DNA from: UBA5905 sp964609975
GTDB lineage: Bacteria > Bacillota > Clostridia > Oscillospirales > Acutalibacteraceae
Direction of reading: 5' to 3'
DNA: 61,440 bases
NCBI GenBank assembly: GCA_964609975.1
Contig: CAZSTR010000006.1
Location: 1 to 61,440, forward strand
Below, piece by piece: positions 31,986 to 40,036 of this stretch; positions within the stretch are counted from its first letter, which is position 1; every line of letters begins with the position of its first letter. The notes beneath the pieces were generated by a model, which had not been told where the DNA came from, searched no databases, and saw nothing but the letters and a program-made list of their open reading frames with translations. The translations under genes and the position numbers were made by a program.

Positions 31986-34874
31986 TCATCGGGCCTTCTT
32001 GTTATCCAGCTGCTTTTGCTTGCGCTCCAGCTCCAGATTGATATCCTCGACAGCCTTTTCCAGGCTCTCCCGCGGAAGCATACCGCCCAAAACCACCCGG
32101 TTCCAGGCATTGCTCACATGGCGACCGTTAAAATAAGCTCCCGGTACATATGGCGTCTCGCAAATGTTTTCCCAGTTATCCTTAATCACATCCACCATGC
32201 CCGTCTCCCAGGGCAGGGACAAAAGCGCCTGCTTGTTCGCCGACATCCAACGGCCGGACTGGCCGATGCGGCTTTCCACCTCGCGGGCATAGGTTGTCTG
32301 GGTTTCGTTCGACATAAGCCAGCGCAAATACTGCCAGCTCTGCTGTTCCTTTCCGGTGTTCGATAAAACCACAACCGACGAACCACCGATACTGGAATAG
32401 GTGTGACGCCGGCTTCCGTCCGCACGAACCAGATCCGGATACGGGACAAAGGCCCATTTTCCGGACAGCTCCGGCGCAGAAGCATACAGTTGAATATACA
32501 TTCCGGAACCGGCAATACCGATGGGCATCTCACCGGTGCGAAAGCGGTTAAAGAAGTCCGCCGCCGTGGGCACGCCGTACACCACAAAGGCGTCAGTCAA
32601 CAGCTTGAAGGCCTCGAAGGCTTCCTTTGTGTCCAGCGCCGAGCGCCAGCCGTCCGCCTCCTTGCGATAATAGGCGCCGCCGTTGGCCAGCAGGAAATCC
32701 GTCAAACTGCTACCCATGCTGAACTGCATTCCCTTTTCGTTGAGCGACGGAATGAGCACCTTGAAAATCTCATCCCAGGTTTCCGGAACCTTCAAGCCAT
32801 ATTGGCTGAAGAGGTCCGTTCGATAATACATCCCGTTGAAACCGGAGGTCTCCGGCAGGGCATAGGTTCCGCCGTCATATTCATACGGCACGGTGATTCC
32901 CGTCGGAAACAGCTCCAGCATTTCCTCAAAGCCGTCCATTTTGGACAAGTCGGCAATCACGCCGCGCATGGCATATTCCACCGACATGGTGTTGTCGCCA
33001 CCGACAGCCACATCCGGCTGGGTGCCGGAGCAGATAGACAACAGCAGCAGGCTCGCCGAGCCGGAGGAGGACAAGGCGCCAGAGGCAACCACATTATATT
33101 GCACCGCCACGCGGGAATTGGGCACAAAGTCGGACTCGGTCAGCTCCTTCAAAATCTCCGCCCATTCGCGACCACGAGCCACCCAAACATCAATGACCTC
33201 GTCTGTCTCTGTGGCACCGCTCCCCGACAGCGCGTTATAATCCTTCTTGAAGGAGACAACGAAGCTTATGAAGGTGGACCGGCAATAGTCCCAGAAGCTG
33301 GCGCCGCGCTTTTCCGGCTCCATGTCCGGCGAAAGCAGCTCGATATAGTCCAGCTGAAGCGCTTGCTCCTTGATAGAACTGATAACCGTGCCGAGATTGG
33401 TGAGAATGTTGTTCAGCTCATCCAGACGGCGGGATATTTCCTTCGGGTTGTCCCGCATTTCCATAATCAAACGGCTGTTGCTGGAAAGGCTGTTGCCGGT
33501 GGGCACAGCCTTTCCGCCATTTTGCGCGTTGCAGCGAGCGGTAGCCTCGTCAATGTAGTCGATGATTTTCTGGAACCGCTCCTTCAGCTGAGGGATGATG
33601 GTTTCCAGCTCATAATTATAGTTGGCGTCCGGCGAATTCCCGGTGATCATGACGATTTCCCGAATCAGCGTCGATAAATCGTCCAGCGCATGGTTGAGCA
33701 GCTGTTCCGTTTCCGTGTTCGGCCCAAGAACCGCCGTCAGCGTCAGCGTGTTCTCCCCCGCCTTCAAATAAAACTCATAGGGCTTGCCGGTTTCATCGGC
33801 CAACAGCACATTTTGCCACCCGTTAGCATAAGGGAAAGCGAAGCAGCCCATCTCCGCAAAGGGCACCGCCCCGTTCAGCTCGACTTTCCGATAGGAATTC
33901 ATTTTGTTGTTCCAGTTTTGCTTCGCCCGTAGGCTGATGCGATATAGCCCCGCCTCCTTTACATTCAGCGAGAAGGAAATGCTCTGGCCACCTTCCCGGA
34001 AGGAATAGCCGCCCACCGTGTTCATCACGATATATCCCGGATTGCTGGGGATAGCGCCGGGGTCACCGTCGGTGGCGAAGCCAATGGAAGAGGTGTTGCG
34101 CAGAGACATGGCCGCCTCCGCCTGTAGCTTTTCTGAAAAGCCTGTCAGCCGCTCATCCGCCACCGTCGCCCGATACTCGTCATATGTAGGATACGCCGTC
34201 GGCGCCGACAGAGTCAGCGCGGCAATCACCAGGCTCTGGGTATCATATTTCACCGTCACCGTGTGCTCCCCGGCGGTGAGCGCGAAGGTCAGCGGCTCGC
34301 TGTAGCGCCCGAGATTGTCATAAAACGCGATGGTTCGCCAGAAAAGCTGCTCCTTCGCCGCTGGACGCACCTCGTCGCCAATTTCGTTGACCGTGACCTG
34401 GCCGTCGTTCTCGAAATAGCGATAGAAGGCCACATTATCCGCTTCCATGAAAAGAGACTCTCCGTCGATGAGGATTTGCCGTTTTCCTTCGAAGCCCTCG
34501 CTGTCCAAAAATCGGAAGCGACAGCCCAGCTGGTACAGACCATCCTCCGGCACTTGAATACGCACCGTGGTTTCCGGATGCTCCTCCGAATTCAAAACCC
34601 CGATGACGCCGTCCAGCTCCACGGTGGCCGCGCCACCATCGGTCGGGTCAAAGGACAGCATATCGCCCGCATATGCGAAAAAACCGGCCGCCTGCTGGTC
34701 GCGCAGGTATTCGGCATAAGTATAGCGGACATTGGTAAACGTCGCGGTCGTCCCGGAGGAAGGTTTCGCGGAAATCTCCTCTGCCTTCACCGAAAAGGAC
34801 ATCGGCGCGAGAGCGCCGGTCAGCAGACCGACCACACATACACTCGCCAGCCACCGTTTCGTCCCGTTTTTCAT
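31986..34874 (-). CDS. Giant ABC solute-binding protein with N-terminal glycan-binding-like domains
   Basis: 962 residues. Signal peptide (WLASVCVVGLLTGALAPMS) without a lipobox cysteine, two beta-sandwich domains resembling carbohydrate-binding modules (about 45-240 and 250-410), a long helical segment (about 415-560), then a family 1-type binding domain (about 590-940). It is over twice the usual length. Large proteins of this type occur with DUF5696/YIP1/NHL genes. It is the first gene of the operon divergent from araC. Retention at the membrane without lipidation is unexplained. Start at 34874 chosen for the signal peptide and AAGGATGG. Confidence 0.82.
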   Translation of the reverse strand: MKNGTKRWLASVCVVGLLTGALAPMSFSVKAEEISAKPSSGTTATFTNVRYTYAEYLRDQQAAGFFAYAGDMLSFDPTDGGAATVELDGVIGVLNSEEHPETTVRIQVPEDGLYQLGCRFRFLDSEGFEGKRQILIDGESLFMEADNVAFYRYFENDGQVTVNEIGDEVRPAAKEQLFWRTIAFYDNLGRYSEPLTFALTAGEHTVTVKYDTQSLVIAALTLSAPTAYPTYDEYRATVADERLTGFSEKLQAEAAMSLRNTSSIGFATDGDPGAIPSNPGYIVMNTVGGYSFREGGQSISFSLNVKEAGLYRISLRAKQNWNNKMNSYRKVELNGAVPFAEMGCFAFPYANGWQNVLLADETGKPYEFYLKAGENTLTLTAVLGPNTETEQLLNHALDDLSTLIREIVMITGNSPDANYNYELETIIPQLKERFQKIIDYIDEATARCNAQNGGKAVPTGNSLSSNSRLIMEMRDNPKEISRRLDELNNILTNLGTVISSIKEQALQLDYIELLSPDMEPEKRGASFWDYCRSTFISFVVSFKKDYNALSGSGATETDEVIDVWVARGREWAEILKELTESDFVPNSRVAVQYNVVASGALSSSGSASLLLLSICSGTQPDVAVGGDNTMSVEYAMRGVIADLSKMDGFEEMLELFPTGITVPYEYDGGTYALPETSGFNGMYYRTDLFSQYGLKVPETWDEIFKVLIPSLNEKGMQFSMGSSLTDFLLANGGAYYRKEADGWRSALDTKEAFEAFKLLTDAFVVYGVPTAADFFNRFRTGEMPIGIAGSGMYIQLYASAPELSGKWAFVPYPDLVRADGSRRHTYSSIGGSSVVVLSNTGKEQQSWQYLRWLMSNETQTTYAREVESRIGQSGRWMSANKQALLSLPWETGMVDVIKDNWENICETPYVPGAYFNGRHVSNAWNRVVLGGMLPRESLEKAVEDINLELERKQKQLDNKKAR

Positions 34875-35003
34875 AGAAAAACCACCATCCTTTTGTCTCT
34901 TTATACAAAACAAGCCATTTGATTCAATGCATATTTCACAACGAAATTCCCGACAACTTCCTCGCTCGGGCAACTTGCACATTTTTTTTTTTTTTGCAAT
35001 CCT

Positions 35004-35031
35004 ATTTTAGTACATTTGCTGGGTTTGTCAA
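35004..35031 (-). promoter_or_regulatory. Promoter of the glycan-locus ABC operon
   Basis: TTGACA (35026-35031) and TAAAAT (35004-35009) with a 16-base spacer. The initial transcribed stretch runs into fourteen A on the minus strand (34982-34995), so slippage at initiation is possible. Confidence 0.72.
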
Positions 35032-35046
35032 GAGGAATTCACGATT

Positions 35047-35127
35047 TTGCCAAATTTCGGCAACATTCCGGTCAAATTTCTTTTCTCCGTCCGGAATAAC
35101 CGCCCACGAATTTGCACACTTTGGCAA
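35047..35127. promoter_or_regulatory. Pair of TTGCC-type inverted repeats
   Basis: TTGCCAAATTTCGGCAA (35047-35063) has perfect 5-bp arms. A related TTTGCACACTTTGGCAA (35111-35127) lies 64 bp further from the ABC promoter. TTCCGG/CCGGAA arms lie between them. The position just upstream of the -35 suggests operators for a regulator other than the AraC protein, or half-sites for it. Confidence 0.4.
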
Positions 35128-35179
35128 CCCCGACATCTCAATTTGTGTACATTTTATCACAGAAAATACAGATAATCTA

Positions 35180-35209
35180 TTGACGCATCACCAAAAAACA
35201 TGATATAAT
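35180..35209 (+). promoter_or_regulatory. araC promoter
   Basis: TTGACG (35180-35185) and consensus TATAAT (35204-35209), 18-base spacer. Confidence 0.72.
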
Positions 35210-35213
35210 CACC
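35188..35213 (+). promoter_or_regulatory. Putative AraC-regulator site B
   Basis: TCACC-AAAAAACATGA-TATAA-TCACC. It fills the araC promoter spacer and overlaps its -10, so binding would repress araC. It shares 21 of 26 positions and the same 21-bp repeat spacing with site A at 23623. Confidence 0.65.
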
Positions 35214-35246
35214 ATACTTTCAAAAACGCAGGAGGAGCCTCACACT

Positions 35247-36173
35247 ATGGCCACCACATTCACAGAAAAAGCCAGCAAAATCGAAATCCTTCCCCTGAAT
35301 GAAACCACTGTCTACATAAGCGAAATGACCATATTGGAGGAGGATGCTTTTTATCACACCCATGAAGAGTGTGAAATTTACATCAACCTTGAGGGCGATG
35401 TGTCCTTCATGGTGGAAAGCACCATCTATCCCATCCAGCCGGGCAGTGTCATCATCACCCGCCCCTTTGAGTTTCACCATGTAATTTATCACAGCAACGC
35501 CCTGCACCGCTGTGTGATCCTCTCCTTTCTTTCCAACGGGAACGAGGAAATTCTGGATTTTCTTTTCGACCGCCCCCACAGCACCAACAACCTCATTCAG
35601 CTTTCCAGCGAAAACCTGTCCACGCTGTTGGATCTGTGCACCCACATCCAGCGGGAGGATCGCACGCCGGTGGCTCGCCAAATCGACTTTCTGCGAATGC
35701 TGTCCATTTTCCAGGAGGGGAGCTATGTGGAATTCGACATTTCCGCCCAACGCTATCCGGATGTGCGCATCGCCGTCGAATATATTAACCGCCATCTCAA
35801 CGCTAATTTCACCATCCGCCAGCTGGCGGAGATTTCCCATGTCAGCGTCAACAGCCTGGAACGGCATTTCAGCAAGGTGCTGAATATGTCCCCCTATTTC
35901 TATATGACAAAAAAGCGACTGTCCAAGGCCGCCGAATTTTTGCAGCAAGGCGAAAGTGTAACCTATGCGGCGCTGGAAAGCGGCTTTGCAGACTATTCCC
36001 ATTTCATCGCCCTCTTCAAGCGCCACTATCACAAAACACCGCTGCAATATCAAAAGGCTAACGCGAAAAAGCGCCGCTCCTCCGAGCGGGGCGGCACGCA
36101 AAAATTCGCCGAGAAGGCCGCACCAGAGGCGGCGAGGGAGACAGACAACTCCCCCCCCCCCGAAAAAATCTGA
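35247..36173 (+). CDS. AraC-family transcriptional regulator with cupin domain
   Basis: 308 residues. An N-terminal cupin-like sensor domain (about 20-110, with HTHEECEIYINLEG and PGSVIITRPFEFH) is followed by two helix-turn-helix motifs (about 175-280, with RQLAEISHVSVNSLERHFSK and ALESGFADYSHFIALFKRHYHKTPLQY). It is divergent from the ABC operon. Two matching sites in the window are likely its targets, one autoregulatory. The inducer is presumably a sugar from the glycan. The last residues are encoded across an 11-C run. Confidence 0.93.
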   Translation: MATTFTEKASKIEILPLNETTVYISEMTILEEDAFYHTHEECEIYINLEGDVSFMVESTIYPIQPGSVIITRPFEFHHVIYHSNALHRCVILSFLSNGNEEILDFLFDRPHSTNNLIQLSSENLSTLLDLCTHIQREDRTPVARQIDFLRMLSIFQEGSYVEFDISAQRYPDVRIAVEYINRHLNANFTIRQLAEISHVSVNSLERHFSKVLNMSPYFYMTKKRLSKAAEFLQQGESVTYAALESGFADYSHFIALFKRHYHKTPLQYQKANAKKRRSSERGGTQKFAEKAAPEAARETDNSPPPEKI

Positions 36174-36306
36174 GAAACCCCACCGGCAGACGGCCCACAA
36201 AGAACAATGAAGCCTCCTCCAACAAAAAGAGCAAATGAGAGAAGCTACCGCTTCATTCCTGAGAGCCTATCCAAAGGCAAGGCGCAAAATCTCATACCAT
36301 GTCAAG

Positions 36307-36345
36307 AAAAAACGCCTCTGCGGGCTTTTGCCGCAGAGGCGTTTT
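36307..36345. terminator. Bidirectional terminator between araC and hpt
   Basis: AAAACGCCTCTGCGG/CCGCAGAGGCGTTTT stem with a GCTTTTG loop. It serves converging araC (plus) and hpt (minus). Confidence 0.93.
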
Positions 36346-36357
36346 CTGTTTCTCTTT

Positions 36358-36906
36358 TCAGTTTTCGTAAACTTCCCGCTTGAGAATTCCAACATACGGG
36401 AGGGCGCGGTATTTTTCGTCATAATCCAGCCCGTAGCCAACCACAAATTCGTCGGGGATTTCCCGGCCAACATAGTCCACCTGGAAATCCACCTCCCGCC
36501 GGGAGGGCTTATCCAGCAAAGTGCAGGTGCGCACGCTTTTCGCGCCTTTCATCGTCAGGTATTGCACCAGATGAGACAGCGTGCGTCCGCTGTCGATGAT
36601 GTCCTCCACCACAAGGATGTCGCACTGGTCCATATCCTTGCGCATCAAATCCAGCACAATGTTGATATTTCCGGTGGTTTTCGTGTTTCCGCCATAGGAA
36701 GACACCCGCATGAAATCAATTTCCACCGGCACGGTGATTTTTTTCATAAGCTCGCCCATGAACACCACCGAGCCTTTCAAGATGCACAAAAGCACCAGCC
36801 GCTTGTCCGCCCCGGCATAATCCTCATCCAACTGCTTCGCCAGACGGCTGATGATTTCATCCAGCTCCGCCTCCGGCAACAAAATCCGTTCAATATCCTG
36901 ATGCAT
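36358..36906 (-). CDS. hpt: Hypoxanthine phosphoribosyltransferase
   Basis: 182 residues, purine salvage enzyme joining hypoxanthine or guanine to PRPP. The PRPP motif VVEDIIDSGRTL (near 100), the SYGGNTKTTGN loop and the C-terminal PDEFVVGYGLDYDEKYRALP are all present. It lies 25 bases after the nucleotidyltransferase and probably shares its promoter. Confidence 0.93.
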   Translation of the reverse strand: MHQDIERILLPEAELDEIISRLAKQLDEDYAGADKRLVLLCILKGSVVFMGELMKKITVPVEIDFMRVSSYGGNTKTTGNINIVLDLMRKDMDQCDILVVEDIIDSGRTLSHLVQYLTMKGAKSVRTCTLLDKPSRREVDFQVDYVGREIPDEFVVGYGLDYDEKYRALPYVGILKREVYEN

Positions 36907-36931
36907 AACTCTCTCCCTTTCTTTTCGCGGT

Positions 36932-37843
36932 TCAATCCCACAGGTGCGCCGGATACACGCCCTGCGCGGTCATTTTCGCCAACGCGGCCCGCACCATTTC
37001 GTGATCCGCCGCATAGGTCATGCCATACCACTTGTCGCGCGTGCGCAAAACCTGTACATCCGCCGTTCCGGCCTCCAACAGAAAATTGACGGCGGAGGGA
37101 AGATAAAACTCCGATTTCAGCTCGCCGCCCCGCTCATCCAAAAAGGCGCGAAACAGCTCCTCGAAGCTGTCCAGCGTTCCCGCCGGGAACGCCCAGCAGT
37201 TCATGGACACCACATCATCCGGCGACAGCGCCGTCCAGGAGGCGCCATCGTCCTCGGTATAGCAGGGTACACCGTCCCGCAGCTCGATTTTCGTGCGCTC
37301 GGTTAGCCCGGTCAGCCGCCCCGTGGCATCCACCTCGCAAATGCCGCGGGAAACATAGCCGTTTTCCGTCAAGGTGTTGCTCAGCCGATAGCCCGCCATA
37401 GCGAAATGGCGCACCGGGTCGGTCTGGGGCTTCTGAAGAAACTCTGCCAACAGACGGAAGCATTCCTGGCCATAATAGTCGTCGGCATTGATGACCGCGA
37501 ACGGCTCCCGCACCGCCTGACGGCAGCACAGCACCGCATGGCCGGTACCCCAGGGCTTTTCCCGGCCCTCCGGCACGGCATAGCCCGCCGGCAATGCGTC
37601 CAACTCCTGATATACATATTCCACCGGCACGCGGGCGGCGATGGCTTCCCCCACCGTCTCCCGGAATTCCCGGTCGATGGATTTTTTGATCACGAATACC
37701 ACTTTTCCGAAGCCCGCCCGCACCGCGTCGAACACCGAATAGTCAATAATTTTCTCCCCATTCGGGCCAACAGGCGTGATTTGCTTCAGCCCGCCAAAGC
37801 GGCTACCCATTCCGGCCGCCATAATCACCAAGGTCGGTTTCAT
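36932..37843 (-). CDS. NDP-sugar nucleotidyltransferase family protein
   Basis: 303 residues. N-terminal signature MAAGMGSRFGGLKQ, then a GTGHAVLC substrate loop and a VINADDYYG metal motif, as in glucose-1-phosphate-type nucleotidyltransferases. Which NTP and sugar are used is not clear. It neighbours galE, which would suit nucleotide-sugar metabolism. Start at 37843 with CGGAGGATG. Confidence 0.82.
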   Translation of the reverse strand: MKPTLVIMAAGMGSRFGGLKQITPVGPNGEKIIDYSVFDAVRAGFGKVVFVIKKSIDREFRETVGEAIAARVPVEYVYQELDALPAGYAVPEGREKPWGTGHAVLCCRQAVREPFAVINADDYYGQECFRLLAEFLQKPQTDPVRHFAMAGYRLSNTLTENGYVSRGICEVDATGRLTGLTERTKIELRDGVPCYTEDDGASWTALSPDDVVSMNCWAFPAGTLDSFEELFRAFLDERGGELKSEFYLPSAVNFLLEAGTADVQVLRTRDKWYGMTYAADHEMVRAALAKMTAQGVYPAHLWD

Positions 37844-37873
37844 TTTTATCATCCTCCGTTTCGTTCCAATCGT

Positions 37874-37902
37874 ATTATACGGCATTTTTTCTTAAAGTTC
37901 AA
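37874..37902 (-). promoter_or_regulatory. Promoter of the nucleotidyltransferase-hpt unit
   Basis: TTGAAC (37897-37902) and consensus TATAAT (37874-37879), 17-base spacer. Confidence 0.8.
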
Positions 37903-37954
37903 GCTGCTTGTGTCGTTTGATAGTTTTTTTCTACATTCGTGCAACAATTCCCCA

Positions 37955-37983
37955 TTGCGTCCCACGGAAAAAGGCGCTATAAT
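37955..37983 (+). promoter_or_regulatory. galE promoter
   Basis: TTGCGT (37955-37960) and consensus TATAAT (37978-37983), 17-base spacer. Divergent from the nucleotidyltransferase promoter. Confidence 0.7.
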
Positions 37984-38012
37984 AGGATTAAATCAAAAAG
38001 GAGGTCTTTTTT

Positions 38013-39029
38013 ATGGCAATTCTGATTACCGGCGGCTGTGGCTATATCGGCAGTCATACCTGCATCGAAATGCTGAAGGCCGGCTATGACATCGTGGTCA
38101 TCGACAATTACTATAACGCGAAGCCGGAGGCCCTCAAGCGGGTTCAGGAGCTATCTGGACGGGAATTTCCTTTCTATGAATGTGACATCCGGGACGCCGA
38201 AGGTCTGCGCAAGGTTTTTCGCGCCCACAAAATCGACGCGGTAATCCATTTTGCCGGGCTGAAGGCGGTCGGCGAGTCGGTGCAAAAGCCCCTCACCTAT
38301 TATGACAACAATGTAGGCGGAACCGTCACTCTGTGCCAGGTGATGAGCGAGGTCGGCTGCAAGCGCATGATTTTCTCCTCCTCCGCCACCGTTTATGGCT
38401 TCGGCAACCCTTCCCCGCTGAAGGAGGATATGCCCACCGGCTCCGTCACCAACCCCTATGGCCGCACGAAATTCATGATCGAGGGAATTCTCAGCGACCT
38501 GTGTGTTTCCGACCCGGAATGGAGCGTGGTTCTGCTACGCTATTTCAATCCCATCGGCGCCCATGAAAGCGGCCGCATCGGCGAGGATCCCAACGGCATC
38601 CCCAACAACCTAATGCCTTATATTTCGCAGGTGGCTATCGGAAAGCTGAAATGCCTGTCCGTGTTCGGAGACGATTATGACACCCCTGACGGCACGGGCG
38701 TACGCGACTATATCCATGTAGTGGATTTGGCACGCGGCCATGTGAAGGCGGTCGGCTATGCGCTGGAGCACACCGGCGCCGAGGCCATCAACCTGGGCAC
38801 AGGCAACGGTTGCAGTGTGTTGGAGCTGGTGAACGCCTTCGAAAAGGCCAACGGCGTGAAGGTGAACTATACGGTTGCGCCCCGGCGCCCCGGCGATGTG
38901 GCAACCTGCTATTCCGACCCCTCGAAGGCGGAAATGCTGTTGCACTGGACGGCGGAAAAAACCGTGGAGGATATGTGCCGGGATTCCTGGCGCTGGCAAT
39001 CCCAAAACCCCAAGGGCTACGACGAATAA
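38013..39029 (+). CDS. galE: UDP-glucose 4-epimerase
   Basis: 338-residue SDR enzyme interconverting UDP-galactose and UDP-glucose. NAD motif GGCGYIGSHT at residues 6-15, the IDNYYNAKPEAL stretch, SSSATVYG, and the catalytic YGRTK are present. The length is normal. It follows a strong AAGGAGG site. Likely handles galactose released by the glycan locus as well as envelope sugar needs. Confidence 0.95.
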   Translation: MAILITGGCGYIGSHTCIEMLKAGYDIVVIDNYYNAKPEALKRVQELSGREFPFYECDIRDAEGLRKVFRAHKIDAVIHFAGLKAVGESVQKPLTYYDNNVGGTVTLCQVMSEVGCKRMIFSSSATVYGFGNPSPLKEDMPTGSVTNPYGRTKFMIEGILSDLCVSDPEWSVVLLRYFNPIGAHESGRIGEDPNGIPNNLMPYISQVAIGKLKCLSVFGDDYDTPDGTGVRDYIHVVDLARGHVKAVGYALEHTGAEAINLGTGNGCSVLELVNAFEKANGVKVNYTVAPRRPGDVATCYSDPSKAEMLLHWTAEKTVEDMCRDSWRWQSQNPKGYDE

Positions 39030-39034
39030 AAAAA

Positions 39035-39086
39035 CAAAAGCTCCCCGCGACAGAGCAAAATCATGCTCCGTTGCGGGGAGTTTTTT
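39035..39086. terminator. Terminator between galE and spoVM
   Basis: CTCCCCGC/GCGGGGAG outer stem with an inner GAGC/GCTC stem, flanked by T runs on both strands. It can serve convergent galE and spoVM. Confidence 0.88.
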
Positions 39087-39092
39087 CATTTT

Positions 39093-39182
39093 TTAATCCT
39101 CGCCGCAAGCGGGGGAAATCTTGAACAAACGGCAAAGCAGTCCTCGAAAAACCTTCGGACTTTTCACAACAACCACTCGCAT
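39093..39182 (-). CDS. spoVM: Stage V sporulation protein M
   Basis: 29 residues beginning MRVVVVKSPKVFRGLLCRLF. It aligns with the B. subtilis SpoVM start MKFYTIKLPKFLGGIVRAML, including Lys7, Pro9, Lys10 and Gly14. SpoVM is an amphipathic helix that marks the curved forespore membrane and recruits SpoIVA. The ATG has GGAGG eight bases upstream. It ends the prpC-prkC-rsgA-thiN run, the same place it occupies in B. subtilis. Some acidic residues follow the core here (SPACGED). Confidence 0.85.
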   Translation of the reverse strand: MRVVVVKSPKVFRGLLCRLFKISPACGED

Positions 39183-39196
39183 ACGCCACGCCTCCG

Positions 39197-39352
39197 TCAC
39201 CGTTTTCCGCAGGTATAGCCGCACAGCATCAGCGCCGCCCCCAAAACAGCCATCATCACCTTTGAGGGCAAAACGGCGCACACCACCAACCCGGCACCAA
39301 AGGCCATAAAGCCCACACCGGCACAGGAGCCACCGCATCGGTTTCGCTTCAT
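39197..39352 (-). CDS. Small cysteine-containing membrane protein
   Basis: 51 residues. A Cys/Gly-rich N-terminus (MKRNRCGGSC), two hydrophobic segments and a short YTCGKR tail. GGAGGCGGCGAG precedes the ATG. Small proteins of this kind are common and uncharacterised in Clostridia. It lies between thiN and spoVM in a sporulation-linked location; a role in sporulation is only suggested by position. Confidence 0.68.
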   Translation of the reverse strand: MKRNRCGGSCAGVGFMAFGAGLVVCAVLPSKVMMAVLGAALMLCGYTCGKR

Positions 39353-39415
39353 CTCGCCGCCTCCTTCGCTATTCCTGCGTCTGTTCACAGGATATGCAGA
39401 AGTGGCGAAAAGGTG

Positions 39416-40036
39416 TCAATCCTTCGACCGATATAGCAAAAGCGTCCCCTTACGAAAGCGCACGGAGCAGTTGGCCAGCGCCCGGTTACTCACGGCCAGC
39501 GAATTTTCCGGCGCAAGGGTATAATCCGTCAAATCGTATTCCGTTCCGCGGGTTGTCAACCCCTCCACCGGCTCGCCGAAGGCAAACAGGGACAACGACC
39601 AGCCCTCCATCGGCCGAGGAAGAACCGGCGAGGTGCAAACCGCTTCAATGCGGTTTTTTTCATCCGCCAGCATCGCCCGACAGCCTCGCCGAGCCAGACG
39701 CACAAGCAGAAGCAAATTGGCATATTGATGATCCAGACGGCCGCCCGTTCCGCCGAGAATCAAAAATTCCCGACATCCCTTTTCGAAGGCATATTCCGCC
39801 GCCGCGGCCGCATCCGTTTCATCCTTTCGCACCGGCAGGCGCAAAACCCTTGTTCCGTCCGCCGGCACCTCGGAGGAATCGAAATCCGCCAAAACCGCCG
39901 CCGGAAAAACCCCGAGCCGCCGCGCCAAGCGCTGGCCACCGTCGGCGGCCAGCACAAAATCCTTCGGTCGCAGGAGAGACTTCAGTTCCTCCGGCTTTTC
40001 CGCCGGCCCGGCGCACAAAATCACACAGCGGCTCAC
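39416..40036 (-). CDS. thiN: Thiamine diphosphokinase
   Basis: 206 residues converting thiamine to thiamine diphosphate. CVILCAGP near the start, the AADGG motif, the LADFDSSE metal site and the GGTGGRLDHQYAN segment identify TPK. The start GTG at 40036 overlaps the rsgA stop (GTGA) with AAGGAG upstream; a GTG twelve bases earlier lacks spacing. In B. subtilis thiN also precedes spoVM. Confidence 0.92.
   Translation of the reverse strand: MSRCVILCAGPAEKPEELKSLLRPKDFVLAADGGQRLARRLGVFPAAVLADFDSSEVPADGTRVLRLPVRKDETDAAAAAEYAFEKGCREFLILGGTGGRLDHQYANLLLLVRLARRGCRAMLADEKNRIEAVCTSPVLPRPMEGWSLSLFAFGEPVEGLTTRGTEYDLTDYTLAPENSLAVSNRALANCSVRFRKGTLLLYRSKD

Noticed and set aside
36150..36163. 11-C tract in araC as a phase-variation switch
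   Set aside because: It lies in the last five codons, so slippage would alter only the very end of the protein, after the helix-turn-helix region.
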